Shown here piece after piece: positions 24,435 through 34,680 of a DNA stretch of 64,000 nt (its first letter is position 1; each line of letters opens with the position of its first letter). The stretch comes from Candidatus Zixiibacteriota bacterium. Lineage in GTDB: Bacteria; Zixibacteria; MSB-5A5; GN15; JACZUZ01. The translations under genes and the position numbers were made by a program. The notes beneath the pieces are model-generated. The model saw nothing but the letters and a program-made list of their open reading frames with translations. It was not told the DNA's origin and made no database searches. The stretch spans positions 145,721-209,720 of the forward strand of contig JAJRPM010000015.1 of NCBI GenBank assembly GCA_024280775.1, read 5' to 3'.

Positions 24435-26312
24435 ATGTCAAACCTCACCCCTTTCAAGTTTTTTAAGCTAACTGTTTACAGTATATCATCTACGCTCATC
24501 CTCCTGGCTTCAAGCTCCCTTGCTTCCACCATCAACGTTCCCGGCGATCAAGCTACAATTCAAGCGGCTATTGATATTTCGGTGGATGGCGATACAGTTT
24601 TGGTGGCGCCGGGGACCTATGTTGAAGGTATTGATTTCATTGGGAAAAATATAGTTGTGACCTCATCTGGAGGTAGAGATTCAACTATACTCACGACCAT
24701 CTCCCAGCCAACAGTCTCCTTTGTCAATGGCGAGGATACAACCGCTGTCATATCAGGATTCACAATCCAAAACCAATCCACAATCGGTATATTCTGTGAA
24801 GGGTCAACCCCTCGCATTGAATTCAATGACATCAGTTTCTGCCTCAACCATCTAAATGATGGTGGAGGGGTGTGGTGTATAAACTCCGGGGCAAAAATTC
24901 GTAGTAACCTAATTCATGACAACTCTTCTAAAATCACTTCAGCGGGCGTGGGCGGCCAAGGTTCCAATTTGGAGACCTTAGAAATAGTAGGCAATGAAAT
25001 CTACAGCAATTACGCTGTCAACGGTCCTGCTATTGGCTTCATCGCAGGAACTTCAAACATACTCATTGAGCGAAACATTATTCGTGATAACCTTGGTGGC
25101 ATCACTCAAGTGGGCGGCTTATATATTAACGGAACAAACTGCAAAATATACAATAACACGATTGTCAGAAACCCGAAGGGTATAACGCTGGCAAATGGGG
25201 CGGGGATTGACATTAGAAACAATATCGTCGCTTTCTCCAATGGTATAGGTATGCAAGTTTGGCTGGCGACTGTAGATTATAACAACGTATTTGGTAATAA
25301 CGTATTGGGTGGTAGCAGTGGGAATACCACCGGCCCGAACGGATTTTCGCGCAATCCTCTCTTCGTTGACGCCGAGAATAATGACTTTCACCTTCAACTC
25401 ACTTCGCCTTGTGTTGATTCCGGTGACCCTGCTACTCGATTCACTGATATAGGTGGAACACGAAACGACATTGGCGCCCTGTTTTTTTGTGATTCAGGAG
25501 CAGACACTGACGGAGATGGGATTCTGGATTGTCAGGATAACTGTAGAGACGAATCGAATCCATCGCAGGCTGACACAGACGGTGACGGTATCGGAGATTT
25601 GTGTGACGCTTGCCTAAATGACGCTTTTAACGATATTGATGGCGATGGGATTTGCGGAGACTTGGACAGCTACCCGAATGATTTCGACAATGACGGAATT
25701 CCTGTCGAGAACGATAATTGCCCGGCAACGTTCAACCCTGACCAGACAGACACTGATGGTGACGGAGTGGGAGACGTATGCGATGATGATGATGACAATG
25801 ACGGGATTCCCGACGTATCGGATAACTGTCCGTTGACGTTTAACCCGACTCAGCAGGACACAGATAATGATGGACTCGGCGATGTTTGTGATGACTGTCC
25901 GTTGGATGACAACAACGATATTGACGGTGACGGACTTTGCGCTGAGGTTGACAACTGCCCCTCGGTGGCAAACCCAGATCAATTAGATAGCGACGGTGAC
26001 TTCAAAGGTGATGCATGTGATAACTGTATTGATATATACAACCCCTTCCAGGCTGATACCGACGGCGATGGCTACGGCAATGCTTGCGATTGTTGCACTA
26101 TAGCCGGTGACTTCAATGGCGATAGCCAATTCAATGTTGCAGATATCACAGCTGGTATTGCACGAATCTTCTCTGGCGGTCCGGCCCCGGCTTGTCAGGA
26201 TGCGGCGGATTCGAACGGGGATAACTCGTTTGGCATTGCAGATATTACACTAGATATAGCTCGCATCTTCTCAAGCGGCGCTGAGCCGGTTTGTGGGACT
26301 ACTGGGTTGTAG
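24435..26312 (+). CDS. Secreted beta-helix / thrombospondin-3 / dockerin-like protein, paralogue
   Basis: A 625-residue protein with the same layout as its upstream neighbour: signal peptide, beta-helix opening INVPGDQATIQAAIDIS, Asp-rich thrombospondin-3 repeats (about 350-550) with Cys-paired Ca loops, and a dockerin-like tail (DFNGDSQFNVAD and DSNGDNSFGIAD) ending CGTTGL. GGAGG lies eleven bases before the ATG. The 254-bp spacer between the two paralogues holds no gene. The pair arose by duplication and has diverged mainly in the helix part. Confidence 0.88.
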   Translation: MSNLTPFKFFKLTVYSISSTLILLASSSLASTINVPGDQATIQAAIDISVDGDTVLVAPGTYVEGIDFIGKNIVVTSSGGRDSTILTTISQPTVSFVNGEDTTAVISGFTIQNQSTIGIFCEGSTPRIEFNDISFCLNHLNDGGGVWCINSGAKIRSNLIHDNSSKITSAGVGGQGSNLETLEIVGNEIYSNYAVNGPAIGFIAGTSNILIERNIIRDNLGGITQVGGLYINGTNCKIYNNTIVRNPKGITLANGAGIDIRNNIVAFSNGIGMQVWLATVDYNNVFGNNVLGGSSGNTTGPNGFSRNPLFVDAENNDFHLQLTSPCVDSGDPATRFTDIGGTRNDIGALFFCDSGADTDGDGILDCQDNCRDESNPSQADTDGDGIGDLCDACLNDAFNDIDGDGICGDLDSYPNDFDNDGIPVENDNCPATFNPDQTDTDGDGVGDVCDDDDDNDGIPDVSDNCPLTFNPTQQDTDNDGLGDVCDDCPLDDNNDIDGDGLCAEVDNCPSVANPDQLDSDGDFKGDACDNCIDIYNPFQADTDGDGYGNACDCCTIAGDFNGDSQFNVADITAGIARIFSGGPAPACQDAADSNGDNSFGIADITLDIARIFSSGAEPVCGTTGL

Positions 26313-26340
26313 CCCTAGCTGTTGCGCAAACTCTGTTTCG

Positions 26341-27930
26341 TCAAGAGTTTGCGTAGGCGAAGGTTTCGGCGGAGGCGGCTTTGCAGGCTCTAGCGAAGGT
26401 TTCCGGTAGAGGGTCGTTTAGTAGATCACCGGATTCGAGGTATTGGTAGAGTTCGCCGTAGTGACGCACTGTGCAATTGTCGATTCGGCGCATCATGTGC
26501 CAAGGGCGCAGGTCTTCGGCGCTGCTTAGGCCCATCGCGCCGAGTAGCTCCGCCAACGAAGTTACTGTCTCTGTGTGAAAATTCTTGACTCGTACGCGTT
26601 TTTTCTCGGGAGCAAGCCCGGCATAGAGCAATGGGTCCTGGGTGGCGACTCCCGCGGGACAGACATTGGCATTGCAACGAAGGGCCTGGATACACCCCAG
26701 GGCCAGCATCATCCCTCTAGCGGAATACAACAAATCGGCCCCTAAAGCTAATCTGCGGATCATTCCGAATGCGGTGGTTATTTTGCCGGTGGTGATGACT
26801 TTGATTTTCTCTCGCACACCGAACCCGATTAACGCATTGTGTACGAATATCAAGGCTTCAATGCCGGGTGAACCTACGTGGTTGGAGAATTCAAGAGGCG
26901 CGGCTCCAGTGCCACCCTCTCCGCCGTCGACGGTTATGAAATCGGGAGTTATTCCAGTTTTGACCATGGCTTTACATAGAGCAAGAAACTCGCGACGTTT
27001 GCCCAGGCATAGTTTGAAACCTATCGGTTTACCGTCGGAGAGCTCACGCAGCCGCCCGACGAATTCCATCAAGCCAACCGGTGTTGAAAACGCTCTATGA
27101 GTTGCAGGCGAGATTACGTCTTTGCCCATTGGCACGTGGCGTATCCGGGAAATCTCCTCGCTAACTTTTAGCGCAGGTAGAATCCCTCCATGACCGGGCT
27201 TTGCTCCTTGCGATATTTTAATCTCAATCATTTTGACTTGGGGTCTGACGGACTTTTCGGCAAACATATCTGCATTGAAACCTCCGTCTTCGGTTCGACA
27301 ACCGAAGTAGCCGGTTCCAATTTGCCAGATTAGGTCTCCGCCGGGTTCAATATGGTAGGGGCTCATTCCTCCCTCACCAGTGTTGTGGGCAAAGTTGCCG
27401 TCACGAGCGCCGCCGTTGAGGGCCAGTATGGCGGTTTTGCTCAGGGAGCCGTAACTCATCGCCGAGATGTTCAAAAGGCTAGCATTATAGGGTTGTTTGC
27501 AATCTGGTCCTCCTATGGTGACACGTAGTGATGAGGGGTCAACGTGCGTGGTGGCTAATGAGTGGTTTACCCATTCATAGCCCTCTTCGTATACATCGCG
27601 TTGGGTGCCAAAGGGTAATGTGTCGAGTGCGCATTTTGAGCGTTGATATACTATTGAGCGTTGCTCACGCGAGAACGGTACGCCACCGGTATTGGATTCG
27701 ACAAAGTATTGATTGATTTCGGGACGTATCGCTTCGAACAAGTATCTGATTCTTCCGAAGAGCGGGAAATTGCGACGGATAGCATGACTTCTTTGGAAAT
27801 AGTCAATAAACCCGAAGATCAACATCGGTCCGAAAAGTAGTAGCGACCACAGGAACCAAGGGAAATACAAAAGCCCCAATACTTCTAATGCTATTATTAT
27901 GAATGCCCCTGTGAGAAAATGATGTCTCAT
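26341..27930 (-). CDS. Membrane-linked FMN-binding glutamate synthase-like protein
   Basis: A 529-residue protein. Two hydrophobic helices lie at residues 5-45, a feature of the stand-alone family rather than of GltB. The rest is the glutamate synthase FMN/[3Fe-4S] domain: LNISAMSYGSLSKTAILALN, GEGGMSPYH, KISQGAKPGHGG and ITVDGGEGGTGAAPLEF. The cluster cysteine region CNANVCPAGVATQD is visible. The glutaminase and NADPH subunits are absent, so it may be a redox enzyme with another partner. AAGGA precedes the ATG. It is transcribed away from the metalloprotease gene upstream. Confidence 0.9.
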   Translation of the reverse strand: MRHHFLTGAFIIIALEVLGLLYFPWFLWSLLLFGPMLIFGFIDYFQRSHAIRRNFPLFGRIRYLFEAIRPEINQYFVESNTGGVPFSREQRSIVYQRSKCALDTLPFGTQRDVYEEGYEWVNHSLATTHVDPSSLRVTIGGPDCKQPYNASLLNISAMSYGSLSKTAILALNGGARDGNFAHNTGEGGMSPYHIEPGGDLIWQIGTGYFGCRTEDGGFNADMFAEKSVRPQVKMIEIKISQGAKPGHGGILPALKVSEEISRIRHVPMGKDVISPATHRAFSTPVGLMEFVGRLRELSDGKPIGFKLCLGKRREFLALCKAMVKTGITPDFITVDGGEGGTGAAPLEFSNHVGSPGIEALIFVHNALIGFGVREKIKVITTGKITTAFGMIRRLALGADLLYSARGMMLALGCIQALRCNANVCPAGVATQDPLLYAGLAPEKKRVRVKNFHTETVTSLAELLGAMGLSSAEDLRPWHMMRRIDNCTVRHYGELYQYLESGDLLNDPLPETFARACKAASAETFAYANS

Positions 27931-28453
27931 TTGTTGTCCTTGCTACAGATTCATAATTATTGTCGAAACAGCACAACCATTTCTTTCACTCGCTGAACAT
28001 GCGACTAGAGAGGGGATTCTACAACAGAAAACCCGCTAGAGGGTTGAATTCGATTCACGAGCAAACCGTTCCCGCTTCGCTCATATTCGCTATTTATCTC
28101 TCAGCGCCTATTCGGGTAACTGGCTACTTAACAGGCGCTTACTGTCTTAATGTAACCCTAATAATCAAGCGCCTCTCTCCTGAGAAGTTTTATAATAGCT
28201 CAAGTGTGAAATGATTTACGAAAGTGTGTTCTGCTACGAAACATCCGGCGTACTTGCCTCGTTAGACGATATTGATATATTGGGCGAACGCGCGTGGCGG
28301 ATTGTCCGGGCTTTTGTTTATTTGAACCTGACTTGTTAATTCCAGTACGCAGAAATACTACTCAAGAACGAGTTGTTGTTTACTCAATTTTGCTCAACCA
28401 TAAAGCTAATCATTATCAACCATATTACACATCACAAGAAGGTGAGGGAAAAC
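27931..28453. other. Divergent intergenic region
   Basis: It holds the upstream regions of the glutamate-synthase-like gene (minus) and the metalloprotease gene (plus). The small open frames here show no family features. No repeat or RNA is seen. Confidence 0.45.
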
Positions 28454-31132
28454 GTGCGGAGAATCGTAACAATTCTTTGTTTGTGCGCTTTTGCATTGAC
28501 GCTAACTGGCGTTAACGAAGCGCAAGCAATTCCACGCGGCGGTGACAAGTCGTCCGCGAAAAGCAGTCCGTCTAAGAAAAAGGGCGGTAAGAAAGACAGT
28601 AAGAAAAAGGACTTCAGCGAGGTTGTTAAAGACTTCACTAAGGTTGAGGGTCTCTTTGACCTGTACATTAACAAAGACGAAAACAAGATGTATTTTGCTG
28701 TTAAGCCAGATCAGCTTAACACAATCTATCTATGCGGTATAACTCGTAACGCCGGTGACGGTTCGTTTTATGATTCCGGGGCTATGGGTGGTGACTTTCC
28801 TTTCCGTTTCATCAAGATTGGCAAGAAGATTCAGATGTTGATTGAGAATGTATTGGTTCGCGCACAGAAAGATACTCCGATGGCTCGCGCTATTAAGCGC
28901 GGAGTTTCTAATTCTCTGTACGCCAGCGGCAAGATTATTGCGTCCAAACCCGGGCCCAAAGATGAGATTCTGTTGGATGCGAATGATTTCTTTATGAAAG
29001 ATGTGGCCAACACAGGATTCTTCCTCGGTTCCGCCGGCAAGACCGGTTTCTCATTCGACCGCGCAAACAGTTACTACGGGACCTGCAAGTCTTTCCCCGA
29101 GAACACCGAGATGGATGTTAACTTGTATTTCAAAACTAGTCGTCCCAATGGCGCGATGTATTTGATGTCGCCTTATTCGATGATTTTGACTTATCACTAC
29201 TCCCTCTCGACTTTGCCGAACACGGGGTTTAAGCCTCGTATTGCTGATGATCGCGTGGGTCACTTCCTTACTCAATTCCAGGACTACAGTAATGTAGACA
29301 CCGAGACGCCCTATGTTCGTTACGTATCTCGCTGGCAATTGGAAAAAGAAGAGCCTTATGCGGAGATGTCCAAGCCGAAGAAGCCGATTGTTTTTTGGTT
29401 GGAGAACACTATTCCTGAGGAGTTCCGTAAGTCTGTCGGCGAAGGTGTGCTGTTCTGGAATAAATCATTTGAGAAACTGGGTTTCAAGGATGCAATTGTA
29501 GTTAAGCAAATGCCAGACGACGCGGATTGGGATCCGGCGGATGTGCGCTATAGCACCGTGCGCTGGATGGTTATGCCGGGAGCAGGTTATGCTGTTGGCC
29601 CGTCACGCACCAATCCTTACACTGGACAGATTTATGACGCGGATATCCGTGTGAGTTCTGACTTTATCCGTTATATGTTCTCTTACGTTGAAATGTCAGT
29701 CAAGCCGATTGCATTCAGCGCTGACGGCAACCCGCCGGAGAAGGAGTGGGAGAAATTCTACAACACACTGAACCCTCAGCAGAAGATGCGTTTCTGTAAT
29801 ATCGGCAATGAGATGGCGATGGAAGCGGGTTCTGCGTATTCGGTGCTTTCAACTCGCAATTCTCTTGAAGACAAAGACGAGATAACCAAAAAGTTTGTGC
29901 ATCAGTACATAGTTAATCTGGTGTCGCATGAAGTCGGTCATACACTTGGCTTCCGTCATAACTTCAAGGCCTCGACTTTGAACACTGCCAAGCAGTTATC
30001 AGATGCGAAGTATACTCTTGAGAATGGCTTGATTGCGACCTGCATGGATTACACTCCGGCGAATATCGCTCCAGAGGGAATGCCGCAGGGTGAGTTCTTC
30101 CAGACTACTCCTGGTCCTTATGATGACTGGGTGGTTGAGTATGCCTACAAACAGCTCGAAGCTACCACTACTGAGGGTGAACTTCCGGAGTTGAACCAAA
30201 TTGCCAGTCGCGCGGCGGAGTTTGGTTTGCAGTATGGCACCGATGAAGACGCCATTGGCGGTTCGGTGCGTTCGATTGACCCGACCTGTAACTACTTTGA
30301 TCTTGGTTCGGATCCTATGGTCTACTACAAAGACCGGATTGATATGAGTAATGAGCTTTGGTCGAAGATGGAGAACTTCTTTGAGAAAGACGGCGCTAAC
30401 TATTCTAAGATGCGTCGAGTGTTCTCCAGTGGCTGGCGCGGATTCCGTGAAGCGGCGGGTAATATCTCCAAGTATGTCGGAGGTTACTATCATAACCGTA
30501 GCCACGTTGGTGATCCTAATGCTGAAGTTCCGTTTACACCGGTTCCGGCCGCCAAGCAGGAGAAGGCGCTTAACTTCATTAACAATCGGGTGTTTGCCGC
30601 TGATGCATTCAGCGTTCCGGCGCGTTTGTTGAATAAGTTGCAGCCTGAGCGTTTCCCGGATTTTGCATTCTCGGTTTATAGTCTCAAGCGCATTGACTAT
30701 CCAATTCATGTCGCTGCGCTTGCTGTTCAGCAGAGCGCTCTGTATAAGCTGTATGCGGCAACTACTTTGAATCGTGTCCATGATCAGGAATTGCATTATA
30801 CCAGCACACAAAAAGCGCTGGGCATGGATAAAATGTTCCGTATGCTTCGTCGCGGTATCTGGACTGAGTTGCAGGACGGCTCTGATATAAATAGCTTCCG
30901 CAGGAATCTTCAGTTTGAGCATTTGAAGGTCCTCAAAAGCATCTATTTGAATACCACTAATGCATATCCTGAAGACGCTCGTTCGCTGGCTTATAATGAC
31001 CTGAATGTCATTTCCGGAGCCATCAAGGGCATCCTTGGTAAGGGTACGGTCAACAGTATGACCGCCAGCCATTTGAAACGTGTCAATGACGAGATACGCG
31101 CAACTACCGAAGCTACGGTGATGCGCCGCTAG
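28454..31132 (+). CDS. Large zinc-dependent metalloprotease (DUF5117/DUF5118 type)
   Basis: An 892-residue secreted protein. The GTG start has GAGGG five bases upstream and gives a clean signal peptide (MRRIVTILCLCAFALTLTG...AQA); an ATG at 28373 adds an unlikely extension. A Lys/Ser-rich linker (about 30-55) is followed by DUF5118/DUF5117-like regions and the zinc site VSHEVGHTLGFRHNF near residue 495, the metzincin-like HExGHxxGxxH. The DUF4953-type C-terminal half contains YGTDEDAIGG and MRRVFSSGWRGFREAAG. It should be a periplasmic or surface peptidase. It has its own terminator and stands alone. Confidence 0.9.
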   Translation: MRRIVTILCLCAFALTLTGVNEAQAIPRGGDKSSAKSSPSKKKGGKKDSKKKDFSEVVKDFTKVEGLFDLYINKDENKMYFAVKPDQLNTIYLCGITRNAGDGSFYDSGAMGGDFPFRFIKIGKKIQMLIENVLVRAQKDTPMARAIKRGVSNSLYASGKIIASKPGPKDEILLDANDFFMKDVANTGFFLGSAGKTGFSFDRANSYYGTCKSFPENTEMDVNLYFKTSRPNGAMYLMSPYSMILTYHYSLSTLPNTGFKPRIADDRVGHFLTQFQDYSNVDTETPYVRYVSRWQLEKEEPYAEMSKPKKPIVFWLENTIPEEFRKSVGEGVLFWNKSFEKLGFKDAIVVKQMPDDADWDPADVRYSTVRWMVMPGAGYAVGPSRTNPYTGQIYDADIRVSSDFIRYMFSYVEMSVKPIAFSADGNPPEKEWEKFYNTLNPQQKMRFCNIGNEMAMEAGSAYSVLSTRNSLEDKDEITKKFVHQYIVNLVSHEVGHTLGFRHNFKASTLNTAKQLSDAKYTLENGLIATCMDYTPANIAPEGMPQGEFFQTTPGPYDDWVVEYAYKQLEATTTEGELPELNQIASRAAEFGLQYGTDEDAIGGSVRSIDPTCNYFDLGSDPMVYYKDRIDMSNELWSKMENFFEKDGANYSKMRRVFSSGWRGFREAAGNISKYVGGYYHNRSHVGDPNAEVPFTPVPAAKQEKALNFINNRVFAADAFSVPARLLNKLQPERFPDFAFSVYSLKRIDYPIHVAALAVQQSALYKLYAATTLNRVHDQELHYTSTQKALGMDKMFRMLRRGIWTELQDGSDINSFRRNLQFEHLKVLKSIYLNTTNAYPEDARSLAYNDLNVISGAIKGILGKGTVNSMTASHLKRVNDEIRATTEATVMRR

Positions 31133-31168
31133 GCATTTATTTAGTCTTGCTTGATACTAGTATTTTGG

Positions 31169-31203
31169 GGGTGGAGAGGAATAGTCCTCTCCACCCTCTT
31201 TTT
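31169..31203 (+). terminator. Rho-independent terminator of the metalloprotease gene
   Basis: A perfect 12-bp stem GGGTGGAGAGGA/TCCTCTCCACCC (31169-31180 with 31185-31196) with an ATAG loop, followed by TCTTTTT. Confidence 0.9.
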
Positions 31204-31324
31204 GTTTATTGGTTGGTGTTTTTTACGTATCTATAGAGGTACTTTCAGCGCCAACTGATGCGCTTGTTGGCGCTTTGTATTAGTATGGCCGTTGGTCTGT
31301 GTGATATATGGACACTCGATAAAG

Positions 31325-33649
31325 ATGACAACACCACATACCTCATATTACTCGAATAACTCAAGCGAGAGCTTCAATTGGCCTGGCTCTTTGTCATTGG
31401 CGATGTTGGCTTTTACTTTGTCTTTGGTTTTTGGGGCCTATTTGCAGTTAGTCGAAGTCCTCTTCGGTGAGACGCTTGGTTTTGGGGCTTTGACATTCGG
31501 CTTGCTTGGCGTGGGTTTGGGGCTTCTGGCGGGAGTTCGCAGGCCGGGATTCAGGCGGGCAAGGAGTCAGGCGACTCTTGGGAGCGCTATTGTGGTTCAA
31601 GCTCTGGGGCTTTATCTGTTAAGTGGCTGGCTGGTCAATAGCCAACTTGATTCTACGCTAATGTATCTGATTGTAATCTCTCCCTTGGTATTAACGGTAT
31701 TCTTCATAGCGTCTCTCGCAAGTGTGCATTTGATTCCGCACAACGAAACTTCAAGCGCGGGTTTGGAGGCGCCTATCGCAGTCATAGTGGGTTTGGCGTT
31801 TGGGGTTTTGATAAACTCGATTGGCGCTGACACAATCGGAGCGCCGGTTTTGCTCCTGGCTGGTGGCGGTGTTCTGATTTGCTTGCCAATGCTTGCGGGG
31901 TCCTCTGCATGCTCCGCCAGATTGCGAATTGTGCCCTTGGCGTTGGTTGGAGTTTTTGCATTTTCATTTATCGCTCAAGTTCTGCTCAATAGAGAGGAGC
32001 TTCGTTCGATAGATCATTTGGTTCTGCAGGAGCAATCTGAAACTGTCGCAAACAAGTTGCTCTGGACTTATGGGCCTGCTCCGTTGATTGCAACTGATGA
32101 CGTTCGAGTCGATAAGCCAGCTTTTGCTTTGATGGGTGAGGTGTTTGATGACTCTCTTTCTGTCTTGCTTGTTGAGGGCGCCCCGGAGCAACTGGAAGGT
32201 ATTGCTTCTTTGAATTGCAGTGAGGTAACAATTATCAACCACTCTCCTCTGCGTACTTTTGCCACTGAAAAGACCATTGCGCGAAGATTTGAATCAGATA
32301 AGAGTCATACGTTTCAAACTGTGAAAGCTGAGGCATTTGATTTCATCGCAAACGCTCAACGACGATGGGATGTGATTTATTTGCCGGGCAATTCATCCAC
32401 CGGCCAGCTCGATGCGCTTCAATCTGACGTGCAAGAAACTCGGGAGTTTTACACCTCTTGCCTGACACATTTGGCGGAAGGCGGCTTTGTCATTTTTGAG
32501 ACTGGGGCTGACGTTTCTGGTGAGGCCAGCTCATTGGCGTTGTTTCAACGCCTTACGGGCTTTTCTGCGGCATTGCGGTTGCGGGGAGTTAATGATCCTG
32601 CGTCATGTTTCGTGGCTCTCCCGGGAACAGAGTCAGGGACATATGATTCGAGAATTATTCTGATTTTCAGTGAAAGGCCGCCTGAGGCAATGTTGCGACG
32701 AGTTAGAGCTTTTGAGGGTTCTTCAGACTCGAGCGATAGCAACGACAATAGGGCCGTTGAACTTCTCGCCTGTTTTCTACCGGGGGTTGAGTTGAATCTC
32801 AGTGACCAATACGATATTGACCTGACACATGTGACTTTGGCAAGACCATTTCCGCATGTACTGCCGCCAACTCAATTTGGCTTTGCCCAGCCAGTGCATG
32901 CAAGCGCTTTGGGCGGTTTGAGACAGACTAGCTCCTCGGGGTTGTATGATGCTTTGTCATCTCCGGTAGCTGAACTTTCCGAAGAATACAATGTTGCGCT
33001 TGGCGCGGCGCTTGCTGTTTTTGTTGGCGTTTTGGGATTGGCCTTTGCGCTTGGCCGTAAGGTGATAAGTCACACTGCTCTCGATAGGAGACGGCGTGAG
33101 CGTAGAGCGTTTCTGCTGTTTGCTTTGAGTCTTGCAGGGTTTATGATAGTGATTGTCCCGGCTATCATGGAACAGGGTTTACGAGCCGGAGGGCTCATGT
33201 ATTTCCCTGAGCAAGTTAGAGTATTTGTTTTACTGGTATCTATTGGCGCAGGACTTTGGCTCAGCGCTCGCAGGCGCTATCGGAGCTCATATCGCGCTGA
33301 AGTCGGATTGACAGGCGCCTTGCTTTTGTCACTGGTACCCGCGGTTCTGCTGGACCTAACGAGTCCGGCTTACTTAGGAGCCTTGGTATCATTTGTCATT
33401 TCCCCGGCGCTATTCGGGGCTGTCGTCGGAGCATTTCTGCGACGGGAGAAGATTCTGGTTTCTCCGGGGGCTGTTCCTTTGCTGTCGGCGCTGTTGTTTG
33501 CTGGTATCGCGGCTATGCTCTTCGCGCGACTATTTTCGGCGACCTTTGGATTTGGATCTACTATGGAGCTGGGTCTTCTGGCGTTGGCCTTGACAGTGGT
33601 TTTGCAATTACTGCATGGTCGGGCGGCTGGAAAAGCTGTGCGGTCTTGA
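31325..33649 (+). CDS. Polytopic membrane protein with a spermidine-synthase-like middle domain
   Basis: A 774-residue protein. The N-terminal part (about 20-215) has some seven hydrophobic helices and the C-terminal part (about 550-770) some six more. The middle (about 245-480) is soluble and shaped like a spermidine synthase Rossmann domain: LSVLLVEGAPEQLEGIASLN, then RRWDVIYLPGNSSTG, then ETREFYTSCLTHLAEGGFVIFE. The usual glycine-rich SAM loop GGGDG is missing, so activity is doubtful. Similar membrane-fused relatives are common in FCB bacteria with no set function. The ATG is preferred to a TTG eleven codons upstream. Confidence 0.6.
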   Translation: MTTPHTSYYSNNSSESFNWPGSLSLAMLAFTLSLVFGAYLQLVEVLFGETLGFGALTFGLLGVGLGLLAGVRRPGFRRARSQATLGSAIVVQALGLYLLSGWLVNSQLDSTLMYLIVISPLVLTVFFIASLASVHLIPHNETSSAGLEAPIAVIVGLAFGVLINSIGADTIGAPVLLLAGGGVLICLPMLAGSSACSARLRIVPLALVGVFAFSFIAQVLLNREELRSIDHLVLQEQSETVANKLLWTYGPAPLIATDDVRVDKPAFALMGEVFDDSLSVLLVEGAPEQLEGIASLNCSEVTIINHSPLRTFATEKTIARRFESDKSHTFQTVKAEAFDFIANAQRRWDVIYLPGNSSTGQLDALQSDVQETREFYTSCLTHLAEGGFVIFETGADVSGEASSLALFQRLTGFSAALRLRGVNDPASCFVALPGTESGTYDSRIILIFSERPPEAMLRRVRAFEGSSDSSDSNDNRAVELLACFLPGVELNLSDQYDIDLTHVTLARPFPHVLPPTQFGFAQPVHASALGGLRQTSSSGLYDALSSPVAELSEEYNVALGAALAVFVGVLGLAFALGRKVISHTALDRRRRERRAFLLFALSLAGFMIVIVPAIMEQGLRAGGLMYFPEQVRVFVLLVSIGAGLWLSARRRYRSSYRAEVGLTGALLLSLVPAVLLDLTSPAYLGALVSFVISPALFGAVVGAFLRREKILVSPGAVPLLSALLFAGIAAMLFARLFSATFGFGSTMELGLLALALTVVLQLLHGRAAGKAVRS

Positions 33650-33673
33650 ATTTGTTGCGCTGTTCGTTATATT
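33646..33673 (+). promoter_or_regulatory. Candidate promoter of thyX
   Basis: TTGAAT (33646-33651), 16 nt, TATATT (33668-33673). It overlaps the end of the preceding gene and lies 60 bp before the thyX start. Confidence 0.45.
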
Positions 33674-33732
33674 GCCTCGGCTCAATGGAACCTTATGTGG
33701 TTCCTTCATCGACAATACTGGAGTAAAACGCT

Positions 33733-34671
33733 GTGTGCGCTGATAAGATACCTACCGAAGAAGCGGAGATTTCCACTAACCGCAAGACTATTACTCTGAA
33801 GAACTCTACCTCCTCCCCCAATCCTGATTCCAAAGACCTCTATGCGCCGCGTCCTTGTCTTGATAAGGGTTTTGTGCGACTGGTAGACTTTATGGGCAAT
33901 GACGATTCTATTGTTCAGGCCGCGAGAGTTAGCTACGGCAAAGGCACCAAGAAGAGCACTGAGGACCGCGGACTGATTCGGTATTTGTTGCGTCATTCGC
34001 ACACTACGCCGTTTGAGATGGTGGAATTCAAATTTCATGTGAAGTTGCCGATTTTTGTGGCTCGTCAATGGATTCGTCATCGCACCGCTAATGTTAATGA
34101 ATACTCGGGGCGCTATTCGGTGATGGAAGATGAGTTCTACATGCCAAAGACTGAGAACATTCATTTCCAAAGCAAACTGAACAAGCAAGGTCGTGATGAT
34201 TCAGTGGAGCATGAGCCATCTGCAGAGTTGCGCAAGAAATTTAGTGACGCGACGGAAGATATTCAGCGACGCTCCTATTCGGATTACCAAGAGTTTATTG
34301 AGGTTGATTTGGCGCGAGAGTTGGCGCGAATCAATTTGCCGATTTCTATGTATACACAATGGTATTGGAAGATTGACTTGCACAACCTTTTCCATTTTCT
34401 GCGGTTGCGGCTGGATACGCATGCGCAATATGAAATTCGGGTGTTTGCCCAGGCTATGGCTGAGATTGTTAAGGAAGTTACGCCGATTGCTTTTGGGGCC
34501 TTTGAGGATTATGCGCTCAATGCGGTGAAGTTTACTAAAGGCGAGTTGAAGTTACTACAGGATGCGCTGACTAACGCCAACATTGATGACGCTACTGCGA
34601 AAAGTTGCGGTGTTTCCAAGCGAGAGTTGCGCGAGCTTGAGGATAAGCTGGCGTTTGTTAAGAAGCTCTAG
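33733..34671 (+). CDS. thyX: Flavin-dependent thymidylate synthase ThyX
   Basis: A 312-residue enzyme that methylates dUMP to dTMP with methylene-tetrahydrofolate and FAD. The signature RHRTANVNEYSGRYS (RHRxxSxNExSxRY type) is present near residue 117, with Ala where the first Ser is usual. Other conserved parts are LIRYLLRHSHTTPFEMVEFKF and the C-terminal INLPISMYTQWYWKIDLHNLFHFLRLR. The first 40 residues are a low-complexity extension not found in short homologues. The start is a GTG with GGAG ten bases upstream. Confidence 0.93.
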   Translation: MCADKIPTEEAEISTNRKTITLKNSTSSPNPDSKDLYAPRPCLDKGFVRLVDFMGNDDSIVQAARVSYGKGTKKSTEDRGLIRYLLRHSHTTPFEMVEFKFHVKLPIFVARQWIRHRTANVNEYSGRYSVMEDEFYMPKTENIHFQSKLNKQGRDDSVEHEPSAELRKKFSDATEDIQRRSYSDYQEFIEVDLARELARINLPISMYTQWYWKIDLHNLFHFLRLRLDTHAQYEIRVFAQAMAEIVKEVTPIAFGAFEDYALNAVKFTKGELKLLQDALTNANIDDATAKSCGVSKRELRELEDKLAFVKKL

Positions 34672-34680
34672 TCCTATTGG

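Noticed and set aside
28294-28515. A 73-codon plus-strand frame before the metalloprotease
   Set aside because: It overlaps the signal peptide of the metalloprotease in another frame and has no family feature.
29999-31072. A 357-codon minus-strand frame within the metalloprotease gene
   Set aside because: It lies wholly opposite a well-supported gene; its Ile/Arg/Thr-rich composition is that of a mirror frame.
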